63,397 nucleotides of DNA from Paraburkholderia sp. Ac-20340 (GTDB lineage Bacteria > Pseudomonadota > Gammaproteobacteria > Burkholderiales > Burkholderiaceae), in assembly GCF_017104965.1 (NCBI RefSeq), contig NZ_JAAGPR010000042.1, positions 1 through 63,397 of the forward strand, in the 5' to 3' direction. The position numbers were made by a program, and so were the translations under genes. Positions 18,292 through 27,305 of this stretch are shown here, piece after piece. Under the pieces are notes generated by a model. That model was not told the origin of the DNA. It saw only the letters and a list, made by a program, of their open reading frames with translations, and made no database searches. The first letter of the stretch is position 1, and every line of letters begins with the position of its first letter.

Positions 18292-19167
18292 ATGCGACTG
18301 GTAAGTTTTGAGCGGAATGGCAAGGCGGCACTTGGAGTGCGCGAGGGCGAGCAGATCAGGATCATCGGCGAGGAGACGCTTGAAGCGCTGCTCGCGCGCG
18401 GCGTGAATCTCGTCGATTACGCACGCGAACAGGCCACCGACGAGCGTGTCGCGCTCGCCGACGTCACCCTGCTTCCGCCACTTTCGCGTCCGCCCAAGAT
18501 CCTCTGCGTCGGCCTGAATTTTTCGGATCACACGTCCGAAAGCCATTACGCGCAGCCCGACTACCCCACCTTGTTCTTCCGCGTCGCGACCAGTCTGATT
18601 GCCCACGATCAGCCGATGATCCGCCCGCGCGTGACGGACTGCGCGGGCCTCGACTACGAAGGCGAAATCGCCGTGGTGATCGGCAAGAGCGGACGTCATA
18701 TCGACAAAGACGACGCGCTCTCGCACGTGGCCGGCTATTCGCTCTTCAACGACGGATCGGTGCGCGAGTATCAGTTCAAGACGCCGCAATGGACCGTTGG
18801 CAAGAACTTCGACGGCACCGGCGCCTTCGGCCCCGATCTCGTCACCGCCGATGAATTGCCGCCCGGCGCGAAGGGCCTGCGCCTCGAAACGCGCCTCAAC
18901 GGTCAGGTCGTGCAATCGGCCAGCACGGATGAAATGGTGTTCGACGTGGCAAGCCTCATCAGCATCATCAGCGAGGCCATCACGCTCGAAGCGGGCGATG
19001 TGATCGTCTCTGGCACGCCGGCGGGTATCGGCTGGGCGCGCGAGCCGAAACTGCTGATGAAGGCCGGCGACGTCTGCGAAGTCACGGTCGAAAAAATCGG
19101 CACGTTGCGCAACGTGATTGCGGACGAAAGTGTGAACACGCGTGCGAGCGATCGCGCGGCACGCTGA
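18292..19167 (+). CDS. Fumarylacetoacetate hydrolase (FAH) family protein
   Basis: A 291-residue protein with the C-terminal FAH fold. The metal site residues are in GLDYEGEIAVVIGKSG (Glu-x-Glu) and in the Asp of YSLFNDGSVREYQ; the active-site segment GKNFDGTGAFGPDLVT and IVSGTPAGIGWAREP are also typical. Members hydrolyse, hydrate or decarboxylate ring-cleavage products such as 2-hydroxy-hexadienedioates and acylpyruvates. A GGAGG ribosome binding site supports the ATG at 18292. First gene of an operon with an extradiol dioxygenase and an FAD monooxygenase, so it most likely acts after meta-cleavage; the exact reaction is open. Confidence 0.9.
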   Translation: MRLVSFERNGKAALGVREGEQIRIIGEETLEALLARGVNLVDYAREQATDERVALADVTLLPPLSRPPKILCVGLNFSDHTSESHYAQPDYPTLFFRVATSLIAHDQPMIRPRVTDCAGLDYEGEIAVVIGKSGRHIDKDDALSHVAGYSLFNDGSVREYQFKTPQWTVGKNFDGTGAFGPDLVTADELPPGAKGLRLETRLNGQVVQSASTDEMVFDVASLISIISEAITLEAGDVIVSGTPAGIGWAREPKLLMKAGDVCEVTVEKIGTLRNVIADESVNTRASDRAAR

Positions 19168-19222
19168 GCATCGAAACCGCAGACCGCCCGCCAGCCGCGC
19201 GGGCGACATGAAGGAGACAAAC

Positions 19223-20161
19223 ATGCCTGAAAACGAGGCCGGTCGCGGCCGCGCGAGCATCCATTCGATCGATCATTTCGCGCTCAACGTGCCCTCTATC
19301 GACGAAGCCGAACGCTTCTTCCGCAGCTTCGGTCTGCGCGTCGAGCGCGATGGCGGCGGCGCGCCGGAACTCGCGCTCTATGCGGCCGACGGGCACCGCT
19401 GGGCGCGCATTCTTGCTGCCGATCACAAGTCGCTCGCGTATCTGTCCTTCAACGCCTACGCGGCGGATCTCGACGCGCTCTACGCCCAGGTCGCCGCCAC
19501 CGGCCGCACGGTGCTGCACGATCGCAGCAGCGACGGTTTCTGGTTCCGCGATCCGGACGGCAATCTGGTCCAGGTGAAGGTCGGGCCCAAGACCAGTCCG
19601 TCGGCAAAGACACCGTGCCATCTCGACGGCAGTCCCGCCGATACGCGCGGCTCGCACACGCGTTCGCAGGCGCAGACCGTGCATCCGCGCAGGCTTTCGC
19701 ATGTGCTGCTTTTCACGCCCGATGTGCTGCGCGCGCTGGACTTCTATCACGCCACGCTCGGGCTGCGGCTCTCGGACAAATCGCAGGACCTGATCGCCTT
19801 CACGCATGCGCCGCACGGCAGCGACCATCATCTCGTGGCGTTCGCGAAAAGCAGCGCGCGCGGCTGGCATCACGCGGCCTGGGATGTCGATGACGTCAAC
19901 AGCGTCGGCGAAGGCGCTGCGCAGATGGCCGCAGCGGGCTATACGAAGGGCTGGGGCACGGGCCGTCACGTGCTTGGCTCCAACTACTTCCACTACGTTG
20001 AAGACCCGTGGGGCTCGTTCTGCGAATACTCCGCGGATATCGACTTCGTTTCCGCAGGCGCGCAATGGCCGGCCGGCGATTACGATCCGGAAGATTCGCT
20101 TTACCTCTGGGGCCCCGCGGTCCCCGACAACTTCATCCGCAATACGGAATTGACCGCTTGA
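19223..20161 (+). CDS. Type I extradiol ring-cleavage dioxygenase (two VOC domains)
   Basis: A 312-residue protein with two vicinal-oxygen-chelate domains: residues ~13-120 (IDHFALNVPSIDEAERFF) and ~155-285. The C-terminal domain carries the Fe(II) ligands expected for extradiol dioxygenases: His in RRLSHVLLFTPD, His in GWHHAAWDVDD and Glu in GSFCEYSADID. It would open a catechol-type ring next to the diol with O2. The AAGGAG site supports the start at 19223. It lies 55 bp after the FAH gene and 120 bp before the monooxygenase. The natural catechol cannot be told from sequence. Confidence 0.85.
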   Translation: MPENEAGRGRASIHSIDHFALNVPSIDEAERFFRSFGLRVERDGGGAPELALYAADGHRWARILAADHKSLAYLSFNAYAADLDALYAQVAATGRTVLHDRSSDGFWFRDPDGNLVQVKVGPKTSPSAKTPCHLDGSPADTRGSHTRSQAQTVHPRRLSHVLLFTPDVLRALDFYHATLGLRLSDKSQDLIAFTHAPHGSDHHLVAFAKSSARGWHHAAWDVDDVNSVGEGAAQMAAAGYTKGWGTGRHVLGSNYFHYVEDPWGSFCEYSADIDFVSAGAQWPAGDYDPEDSLYLWGPAVPDNFIRNTELTA

Positions 20162-20281
20162 TCGCTGACCAGCGACGCAAAAGCGCCCCGTAGCAACGCG
20201 GTATTTTCATCAGACACAGACTCATGGCTGCCGGCCTCGCCGGCGGCCAGGGCATCACTCGCTCGTTTGAAGGTGAACACT

Positions 20282-21916
20282 ATGGCTTCCCGGAACATTC
20301 TCGATGTGGTCGTCGTCGGTTACGGTCCCGTTGGGCAAACCCTTTCCATTCTGCTCGGGCAGCGCGGCTACAAGGTGGCGGTGTACGACCGCTGGCCTTC
20401 GCTCTATCCGCTGCCACGCGCAGTCTTTCACGATCACGAAATCCGTCGCATGTTTCATGCTATGGGTATTGGTCAGGATGTCGAATCAATTTCACAGCCT
20501 TCGGCAACCTATCAGTGGTTCAACGCCGACTGGAAAACGCTGGTGGAAATCGATTGGTCGTCGGAATCGATCAGCGATGGGCCGGTGGGTTATCTGTTCA
20601 ATCAGCCTTCGCTCGAAGCGCTGTTGGACTGCCGCGCGAAAGCGCAGCCGACGGTTTCGGTTCATCAAGGCTGGGAAGCCATCGAACTGCACCAGCACGC
20701 CGATCATTGCGAACTGACGCTCGAACGCGTCACGATGCAGGACGGCAAGGTCACGCGCAGCGGCGAAACGCAAACGGTCAAGGCGAAATATGTGATCGGT
20801 GCGGATGGCGCCAACAGTTTCGTGCGCAAGACCGTGGGTATCGACTTCGAGGATCTGGGCTTCCAGGAGGACTGGCTGGTCATCGATCTGAAACCGCATG
20901 ACGGCGTGAAACTGGACGTACCCGACATCGGCCAGTGGTGCAATCCGCAACGCCCGACGACCATGGTGCCAGGCGGTCCCGGTTATCGGCGCTGGGAATT
21001 CATGCGGCTGCCGCACGAAAGCCGCGAAGCGATGCAGCAACCGGAGAAAGTCTGGGAGTTGCTTGCACCGTGGGTGGGCCCCGAACAGGCCACGCTCGTG
21101 CGCTACGCGCTCTATACGTTCCGCTCGCTGATCGCCGATAACTGGCGCCGTGGCCGCGTGCTGATCGCCGGCGACGCCGCGCACCAGATGCCGCCGTTCA
21201 TGGGCCAGGGCATGTGTTCGGGTCTGCGCGACGCATGGAATCTTGCCTGGCGATTCGATCTGGTGCTACGCGATATCGCGCCGCCGTCGCTGCTCGATGG
21301 CTACACGCCCGAGCGCCGCCCGCAGGTGCGCGCAGTGATCGACGCGTCGATCGCCATGGGTCAAGTGGTCTGCACCTCGGACCCCGTCAAGGCGGCCCAG
21401 CGCGACGCCGCGTATCTGGGCGGCAACGTGCCGCCGCTGCCGCCCTTCCCCGGCCTCACCGACGGCCTCATCGTGCACACGCAGAATAGCGCCGAGGGCG
21501 GTATCGCCGGGCAATTGGGCGTCCACGGTCAGGTGCGCAACCGGGGCCGCACGATGCGTTTCGACGACGCGGTGCCAACCGGTTTTCAGGTCATCGGGCT
21601 GGACGTCGATCCGCAACACTGGCTGGACGATGCCTCGCGCGCGGCGCTTGACGTGCTGGGCGCACACACGGTCGGCGTGACGTGTGACGAATCGAAGATC
21701 GTGGCCGATCGCGTGCTCTACGATCTCAGCGGAAAATATCAGCGGTTCTTCGCGCAGCACGATGCGAAGATCGTGATTGTTCGTCCGGACTACTATGTAT
21801 TTGGCGCAGCACGCACGCCGGAAGAGGCCAACGCGCTCATCGCGAAACTGATCGCGAATATGGACCTCGCTCAAGCAGACGATGCGTGCGAAGCCCAGCA
21901 AAGCACGATGGCATAA
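20282..21916 (+). CDS. FAD-dependent aromatic monooxygenase (MhpA-like)
   Basis: A 544-residue class A flavoprotein hydroxylase. The N-terminal GxGxxG dinucleotide site is VVVVGYGPVGQTLS (Gly13, Gly15, Gly18), the second FAD motif is RGRVLIAGDAAHQMPPFMGQ, and the DG motif is in VIGADGANSFVRK. It resembles 3-(3-hydroxyphenyl)propionate hydroxylase (MhpA), which ortho-hydroxylates a phenol with NADH and O2. AAGGTGA precedes the ATG at 20282. As third gene of the operon it would supply the catechol for the dioxygenase. Substrate inferred only as a substituted phenol. Confidence 0.9.
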   Translation: MASRNILDVVVVGYGPVGQTLSILLGQRGYKVAVYDRWPSLYPLPRAVFHDHEIRRMFHAMGIGQDVESISQPSATYQWFNADWKTLVEIDWSSESISDGPVGYLFNQPSLEALLDCRAKAQPTVSVHQGWEAIELHQHADHCELTLERVTMQDGKVTRSGETQTVKAKYVIGADGANSFVRKTVGIDFEDLGFQEDWLVIDLKPHDGVKLDVPDIGQWCNPQRPTTMVPGGPGYRRWEFMRLPHESREAMQQPEKVWELLAPWVGPEQATLVRYALYTFRSLIADNWRRGRVLIAGDAAHQMPPFMGQGMCSGLRDAWNLAWRFDLVLRDIAPPSLLDGYTPERRPQVRAVIDASIAMGQVVCTSDPVKAAQRDAAYLGGNVPPLPPFPGLTDGLIVHTQNSAEGGIAGQLGVHGQVRNRGRTMRFDDAVPTGFQVIGLDVDPQHWLDDASRAALDVLGAHTVGVTCDESKIVADRVLYDLSGKYQRFFAQHDAKIVIVRPDYYVFGAARTPEEANALIAKLIANMDLAQADDACEAQQSTMA

Positions 21917-21927
21917 GACGCGAAAAC

Positions 21928-21954
21928 AGGCGGCGTGCAGACCGCGCGCCGCCT
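21928..21954 (-). terminator. Stem-loop between convergent monooxygenase and MFS genes
   Basis: AGGCGGCG at 21928-21935 pairs with CGCCGCCT at 21947-21954. On the minus strand the stem is followed by TGTTTTCG, so it can terminate the MFS transcript, whose stop codon overlaps it by one base. It may also slow read-through from the plus-strand operon. Confidence 0.55.
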
Positions 21955-23105
21955 CACGCCACCATCAGCCTGCGCCGGTCGCGCCACACCGCCAGCGCGA
22001 GCGCCAGTAACCCGCACGCGGCGATCAGCACGAGCAACGCGCTCTTGCCGCCGTGCACCAGCACCCAGCCGCCCACCGCCGGAAAACCAAATGCGCCCAC
22101 AAAATAAGCGGCAACAAACCAGGTGAGCGCAGCACGCCGATGCGCGGCGATCGAATCGTTTACGGCCTGCAACTGCACGATCGGATAAGCCAGCCCGTAA
22201 CCGGTGCCCAGCAATACCGCCGATATCGCCTGAAACCACGCGTGATAAGGCACGGCAAACATGGCGCCGCTGCCCAGCACCATCATCGCCAGCAGGACTT
22301 TGGTGGCGGTTTGCGGCCGCAGCCTCGCCACGAGACGCGAAAGCAGCCAGCGCGTCGCCACGACGGTGATCGTATAGACGCTGAAAAACGTGCCCGCCTG
22401 CGCCTGCGTGCCGTGCACCAGCGACATCTGGAATGTCATCAGCCCGGAAAACACGCAGCCGCCCAGCGCAATGATGACGACCGGATAGACCGCAGACGTG
22501 CGCGCCACCGCGCCGATGCTGCGCAGCCAGCTATCGCGCTGCGGCTGTACGCGCGCAAGCTGCCCGAACGCTTCGAGCAACATCGCGGCAATCACGCACA
22601 GCGCGCCGATGCCGAAGAGCAACGCGTCGAGCGGCACGCGCCACCAGCGGATCGCCAACGCGGCCAGCGCCGGACAGCCGCCGATACCCGTCATCTGCAC
22701 GGTCGCGAAACGCAGGAACCAGAGGCCGCGATCGGCGTCGCTGGTGCGCTCGGCGAGCGCCATCGGCGCGGCCAGACAGAAGGCGCCCCAACCCAGTCCG
22801 ACGAGAAAACCCGGCAGCGCATCGATCGCGCCGGGCCGCTCCGTCAAGGCGAAACTCGCCACGCCCGCGCCCACCGCTAACGACGCCAGCGCCGCCATGC
22901 GCGCCGCGCCGCAGTGGCGCACGGCCCAGCCCGTGAGCGGCACGCCGGTCAAGGTGCCGAGCGCCGCGCCCGCCAGCGCCACACCGGTCTGGAAATCCGT
23001 GCCGCCGGCCAGACGCACATGCATCGAAAAGAGAAACGTCGCCCCGTAGCCGGCCGATGCCAGCAGTACACCCATCAGCATGACGACGGCGTTGAATGGG
23101 CGCAC
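21954..23105 (-). CDS. MFS transporter
   Basis: A 383-residue inner-membrane protein with about 12 hydrophobic segments in two halves. The loop 2-3 motif appears as GVPLTGWAVRHCGAARMAAL, and the halves are joined near FGQLARVQPQRDSW. The start used is a GTG at 23105; the frame stays open upstream (LAPVKLLLSFNERIAH) but without a usual start codon. Cargo is unknown. It converges on the aromatic operon but is divergent from another MFS gene, with which it shares a promoter region containing an inverted pair of TAACTAYTTGGT motifs. Confidence 0.85.
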   Translation of the reverse strand: MRPFNAVVMLMGVLLASAGYGATFLFSMHVRLAGGTDFQTGVALAGAALGTLTGVPLTGWAVRHCGAARMAALASLAVGAGVASFALTERPGAIDALPGFLVGLGWGAFCLAAPMALAERTSDADRGLWFLRFATVQMTGIGGCPALAALAIRWWRVPLDALLFGIGALCVIAAMLLEAFGQLARVQPQRDSWLRSIGAVARTSAVYPVVIIALGGCVFSGLMTFQMSLVHGTQAQAGTFFSVYTITVVATRWLLSRLVARLRPQTATKVLLAMMVLGSGAMFAVPYHAWFQAISAVLLGTGYGLAYPIVQLQAVNDSIAAHRRAALTWFVAAYFVGAFGFPAVGGWVLVHGGKSALLVLIAACGLLALALAVWRDRRRLMVA

Positions 23106-23193
23106 GTGGGCGATCCGCTCGTTGAAGGAAAGCAGCAGCTTAACAGGGGCGAGTGCGCGTCCTTTCGAGGCCCGCCCGCACGCAGTTCATTTA

Positions 23194-23351
23194 TCACCAA
23201 ATAGTTAATCCAGGCCATCAAAACCGCGAATCCGCGATACCTCACGAATCGCCAAACACTCTGTTTATTAACGCTTTTGCAATGCTCTATTGCGTGACTT
23301 CGCGGCAATAAAAATGCCTCACGTAAACCCCTATCGGTAACTACTTGGTTA
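23194..23351. promoter_or_regulatory. Inverted pair of TAACTAYTTGGTKA motifs between two MFS genes
   Basis: The minus strand reads TAACTATTTGGTGA at 23207-23194 and the plus strand reads TAACTACTTGGTTA at 23338-23351, 12 of 14 bases identical, in opposite orientation. Each sits upstream of one of the two divergent transporter genes. This looks like one regulator acting on both promoters. No regulator gene is adjacent, so its identity is unknown. Confidence 0.5.
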
Positions 23352-23417
23352 ATTACCTACACTGCGGGCTTCAGCACGAAAACCGGGACGCCCCCGCCCG
23401 GCCAGGCAATACCGACG

Positions 23418-24647
23418 ATGGATACCCGCACTCTCCCGCCCGCGGCAAACGCGGCGCCCCAGCCCGCCGCCACGCCCTACACGGCCCGCAGCCTGATCGC
23501 CGTCGCCGGCATCCTGCTGGTTGCCGCCAACCTGCGCGCCGCCGTGGCCGCGCTGTCGCCAATCTACGACCTCATCGGCAAGAGTTATCTGGTTTCGCCG
23601 CAAGCCCAGGGCGTGCTCGGCTCGCTGCCGGCGCTGGCGTTTTCGGTATTCGGATGCTGCGCGCCGGCGATCAACCGGCGGCTCGGCCTGGAGCGCGGCA
23701 TCGCGCTCGCCATGCTGCTGGTCTGCGCGGGCGATCTGGGCCGCGCGTGGCTCTCCGGTTCGGTCTGGAGCCTGGGCCTGTTTTCGCTGATGGCGCTCGG
23801 CGGCATGGGCATGGCCAACGTGCTGCTGCCCGCGACGATCAAGCGCTACCTGCCGGGCCGCGTAGGCGCGATGACGGCGGCTTACTGCATCATGTCGGCG
23901 GTCGGGGCGGCGGCGCCCTCGCTGCTGGCGGTGCCCGTCGCGCATCTGTTCGGCTGGCGTTTTTCGGTCGGCGCATGGTCGCTGCTGGCCGTGATCGCCG
24001 CGCTGCCCTGGCTCGTGCTGCATCGGCCGCCAACAGCCGTGCAAGGCGCGCGCGACCCCGGCCTCACGCGGCGCGCGTTACGCTGGCCGCAGACCTGGGC
24101 GCTCGTCGTCGTATTCGCGGGCGGCGCGTGGGTGATGTACGCCCTGCTCGCGTGGCTGCCGACGATGCTGGTGCAGACCGCGCACGTCGCCCCCGCCCAC
24201 GCGGGCGCGATGCTCGCGCTCTACAGTCTCGTGGGGCTCGCGCACAACCTCGTCGTGCCGAATCTGCTCGCCACGACCCGACGGCCCGAGCGCGTGGTGA
24301 TCGTCGCGGCGGCCTGCACGGTCATCGGCACGCTGGGTCTTGCCTACTTTCCGCAACTGGCGCTGCTCTGGGTGATTCCAGCGGGCCTGGGCGCGATGGC
24401 GATCACCATCGGCCTCACGCTCATCAATCTGCGCAGCCGCACCGAAAGCGGCACCACCGCGCTGAGCGGCGTCATGCAGGCAAGCGGTTATCTGATCGCA
24501 TCGGCGGGACCGTGGGTGACCGGCAAGCTGTTTGCGTTCAGCGGCGGCTGGCTCGTGCCGTGCTGGCTCATGGCCGCCACCGGCGTGCTGATCGGCATCG
24601 CGGGCTTCGCCGCAACCCGTCACGGCTTTATCGAAGATCAGCGCTGA
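23418..24647 (+). CDS. CynX/NimT family MFS transporter
   Basis: A 409-residue 12-helix inner-membrane transporter. Helix 1 reads AVAGILLVAANLRAAVAALSP, which is the CynX/NimT (cyanate, 2-nitroimidazole) family pattern with its conserved N-L-R. GRVGAMTAAYCIMSAVGAAAPS lies in helix 4-5. Family members export or import small anionic or drug-like compounds. Substrate unknown here. It is divergent from the other MFS gene and its 3' end overlaps the convergent YbaK-like gene by 10 bp. Confidence 0.87.
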   Translation: MDTRTLPPAANAAPQPAATPYTARSLIAVAGILLVAANLRAAVAALSPIYDLIGKSYLVSPQAQGVLGSLPALAFSVFGCCAPAINRRLGLERGIALAMLLVCAGDLGRAWLSGSVWSLGLFSLMALGGMGMANVLLPATIKRYLPGRVGAMTAAYCIMSAVGAAAPSLLAVPVAHLFGWRFSVGAWSLLAVIAALPWLVLHRPPTAVQGARDPGLTRRALRWPQTWALVVVFAGGAWVMYALLAWLPTMLVQTAHVAPAHAGAMLALYSLVGLAHNLVVPNLLATTRRPERVVIVAAACTVIGTLGLAYFPQLALLWVIPAGLGAMAITIGLTLINLRSRTESGTTALSGVMQASGYLIASAGPWVTGKLFAFSGGWLVPCWLMAATGVLIGIAGFAATRHGFIEDQR

Positions 24648-25135
24648 CGCTCGGGCACCTCGACCCAGCGAGCCGCATGTCCGATGCGTTCGCAGAAGTG
24701 CTCCAGCGTTTGCATCGTCAGCGAGACCGTCACGGCATTGTCGAGCGGATGAAACAGCACGCGGCGCTCGGCGCGCAATGCCGCGTCGATCACGAGTTCG
24801 ATCTGGTTGTCCGGGTCATTGGCCAGCGCGAGCGGGCTGAGCGCGCCCGACCAGGTGCCGAGCTGATGCTCCAGATGCGCCGCATCGGCAAACGACAGCC
24901 GCGACGTGCCCAGCGCGCCCGCCAGCGCCTTCAGGTCGAGACTTTTGGTTGCGCGTACAACCAGTAAGTAGAGCCCGCGCTTATCGCGTATCAGCAGGTT
25001 CTTGCAGATCACGCCTTCGAGCCCGAGATCCAGCGCGAGAAATGCCTCGACGCTGACTACGGCGTCGTGCGCGCGCACCTCGACGGGGTCGCCGCAGGTA
25101 TTGAGCAGATCAAGCAGATCGGCGGTATTCAGCAT
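24638..25135 (-). CDS. YbaK/ProXp-type aminoacyl-tRNA deacylase
   Basis: A 165-residue single-domain protein of the INS/YbaK superfamily. The conserved Lys in VICKNLLIRDKRGLYLLVV is the catalytic signature, and SFADAAHLEHQLGTWSGALS and RVLFHPLDNAVTVSL are typical of the ProXp-ala/PrdX branch, which clears alanine mischarged on tRNA-Pro. It acts in the cytoplasm as a trans-editing factor. It is monocistronic and tail-to-tail with the CynX-like gene (10 bp overlap). Confidence 0.88.
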   Translation of the reverse strand: MLNTADLLDLLNTCGDPVEVRAHDAVVSVEAFLALDLGLEGVICKNLLIRDKRGLYLLVVRATKSLDLKALAGALGTSRLSFADAAHLEHQLGTWSGALSPLALANDPDNQIELVIDAALRAERRVLFHPLDNAVTVSLTMQTLEHFCERIGHAARWVEVPERQR

Positions 25136-25323
25136 CCAGACTTTCGCTCGCGACTTTCGACAGGTTGAAGAAAGGCCCCGGCTGCACGTTGTTTCGAAAG
25201 GTTTGGCGTATCTGCTGTAACCTTGAAGGCTCGTGCCCCTTGGGGCCCTGAAACTTACGATTCTTATATCATCGTTCAGTTTCCGGCTTCACGGTCCTTG
25301 CCGGAATTAACGTGCGCTCCAGA

Positions 25324-26739
25324 ATGCCGCTGCCCTCATTGCTGCCGCCGCTGCCACCTTTGCCGCCGTTGCTCGACGAAACGCTGCGCCGCGTCGACCG
25401 GCGTTATCGCCTGCCGCCGCTGGCCACCGCCTCGGCGCTGACCGACGGCCACAGCCCGGCGACCCGGCTCGCCGTCTCGATCGAAGCGGCGCGCGAAGCG
25501 CTCGCCGCGGGGCATACGCCGGACACGGCGATCCGGCACACCTTCATCGACGCGCTCGCGCAGATGATTCGCCACGCGATGCGCGAGGAAGGCGGCGATG
25601 CCACGCTGCAGGCCACGGTTCTGCGCCATCGCGAGGCGCTGGTGCGCGAATACGCGGCGCTGGCCACGGAAGCCGACCACGACCGGCGCGCGATCCACGC
25701 CGGCGTCAACGCCATCGCCCATCCCGCGAAGCTGCAGCGCCTGACGCCCGGCGCGCAACGCGACGCGCTCGCGCAACTGCAGGCCGCCGCCGCGCAGGCG
25801 GCATGGCCCGCACTGGCGCAAACCCTGGACACGTTGCGCGACGCGCCCGCCATCGCGGCATCGGCCACCTTGCAGCGCGACATCGTCAAGCTTGCGGAGA
25901 ACCCGGCGCTTGCGCATCTGCTGCGCCTCGATGCGCTCGCGGCGAACGAACACGTGCGCCAGTACCGTTCGCTGCTCGATCGCAACGGCCCGCGTCCCGG
26001 CAGCGCCCAGGCCATTGCGCAAGGCACGCGTTCGCAGCAGCGCGGCGCGGCCGTCGAAATGCTGGCGATGCAGGCGCTCGACGCGCTCGCCACGCGGCTC
26101 AACGATGCCGATGCGAGCGGCCAGCAGTTTCGCGTCGTGACGTCGATGCGCGTGCCCTCGGCCATTCCCGGCAGCCACGAGCGCGCCAAAACCGAATGGG
26201 ATGCCGTGCTGCTCGAACGCGCCAGGCTGGACGGCGAAGGCGCAGACGCCGCGCCCTGGAACGTGCGCCTGCTGCTGGAAGCGAAAGCATCCGTCGATGC
26301 CGCCACGACCGATCTCCCCCGCCTGTTGCGCGGCCTGCGCCTGCTCGCGCACGCCAACGTGGACAGCGTCTACGCGTTCGAAACGCAGCAAGGCACCGTG
26401 AAACTCAACGGCGCGTCGCTGCACGCGCTGTCGACCGACGATGCGGCCTTGCGCGACGCCGTGCTGTACTGCTGCGACGCCCCCGCCGAAATGCCGCCGC
26501 GCCTGCTGGGCGCAGCCAGCCGCATGCAGTTGTTATCGGCGCAAACGAGCGTCAGCTTCGCGAACGCGCTGGCCGAGCGCCAGCACGCCAATGCGCACGC
26601 GCTCGAACCCGTCTGGCAGGCGCTGCTGGAATCGCCGCACTGGCATTCGGTATTGAATCAATATCCGATGCTGGTCCAGGTGCGCGATCTCATGGTGCAT
26701 ACGGACGATCTCGCCGCCGCCATTCGCGCGTTACCTTAA
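25324..26739 (+). CDS. Conserved hypothetical with a PD-(D/E)XK nuclease-like core
   Basis: A 471-residue Ala-rich, mostly helical protein (a GTG at 25312 is an alternative start). The N-terminal ~230 residues show helical repeats without recognisable motif. From about 235 it reads QQRGAAVEMLAMQALDAL, then TEWDAVLLERA with Asp293, then WNVRLLLEAKASVD with Glu319-x-Lys321. A helix Glu, an Asp about 26 residues before an ExK on a hydrophobic strand is the catalytic layout of PD-(D/E)XK phosphodiesterases. A C-terminal helical part follows. The family is not one I can name with certainty; a nuclease role is inference from the motif. It is monocistronic, between the YbaK-like gene and a repeat-containing gap. 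Confidence 0.6.
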   Translation: MPLPSLLPPLPPLPPLLDETLRRVDRRYRLPPLATASALTDGHSPATRLAVSIEAAREALAAGHTPDTAIRHTFIDALAQMIRHAMREEGGDATLQATVLRHREALVREYAALATEADHDRRAIHAGVNAIAHPAKLQRLTPGAQRDALAQLQAAAAQAAWPALAQTLDTLRDAPAIAASATLQRDIVKLAENPALAHLLRLDALAANEHVRQYRSLLDRNGPRPGSAQAIAQGTRSQQRGAAVEMLAMQALDALATRLNDADASGQQFRVVTSMRVPSAIPGSHERAKTEWDAVLLERARLDGEGADAAPWNVRLLLEAKASVDAATTDLPRLLRGLRLLAHANVDSVYAFETQQGTVKLNGASLHALSTDDAALRDAVLYCCDAPAEMPPRLLGAASRMQLLSAQTSVSFANALAERQHANAHALEPVWQALLESPHWHSVLNQYPMLVQVRDLMVHTDDLAAAIRALP

Positions 26740-26767
26740 AAGCGATCGAACCTGAACGCAGTCGCAG

Positions 26768-26806
26768 AACGGAATCACTGAACGGAATCACTGAACGGAA
26801 TCACTG
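26768..26806. repeat. Three tandem copies of a 13-bp unit
   Basis: AACGGAATCACTG occurs three times without a gap (26768-26780, 26781-26793, 26794-26806), 30 bp after the stop of the nuclease-like gene. It is non-coding and has the look of a slipped-strand microsatellite; copy number may vary between strains. Confidence 0.8.
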
Positions 26807-26912
26807 CGAGCGTCGCACAGGAATACGAAACAACTCATTGCGCGCCGCGTTTAAACTCACTCGCCATTCTTCCATTTGAATCACGCAGGCATGGTGCGTG
26901 AATGGGCGCGAT

Positions 26913-27305
26913 TCAATTGCAGCCGTTCAAGGTGCAATAGTGGGTATAAACCACGCCGTTGCCGTCCATGCCTGAAATCGTGCGCGTACCATTGCCATAA
27001 TCGGTCACGCTTTCATTCCAGGTTGCGCCGTCCGCCGCCACGCCGCTCACGTAAGTCGAACTGCCGATGGTGGTCGGCACGCGATCGGATGCGCCGCCTG
27101 TCATCGGCGGTTTTTCGTTCACGGGCGCCGTATTGCCGAAATGCTGCACCGAGTAATTATTGCCGGAAGCATCGATGCAATTCGGAAACGCGAGACTGCC
27201 CGAGCAACCCGCGTCATTGCCGAGCGTGGCGCCAACGCCCGCCGGAGCGTAAGCCAGGGCGGCAACGCAAAGGCAACAGCTCAGGCTCAGGGCAATACGC
27301 TTCAA
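26913..27305 (-). CDS. Small secreted protein of unknown function
   Basis: A 130-residue protein starting at a TTG with GGAG six bases upstream. A signal peptide is clear (KRIALSLSCCLCVAALAYA, cleavage near AGVGA), followed by a Gly/Asn/Thr-rich mature domain with four Cys (DAGCSG, FPNCIDASG, YTHYCTLNGC) that could form two disulfides. Tyr/Asn-rich motifs such as TDYGNGTRTISGMDG suggest a beta structure. No family recognised. The frame is open upstream to 27422 but without a signal-peptide-compatible start. Confidence 0.65.
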   Translation of the reverse strand: MKRIALSLSCCLCVAALAYAPAGVGATLGNDAGCSGSLAFPNCIDASGNNYSVQHFGNTAPVNEKPPMTGGASDRVPTTIGSSTYVSGVAADGATWNESVTDYGNGTRTISGMDGNGVVYTHYCTLNGCN

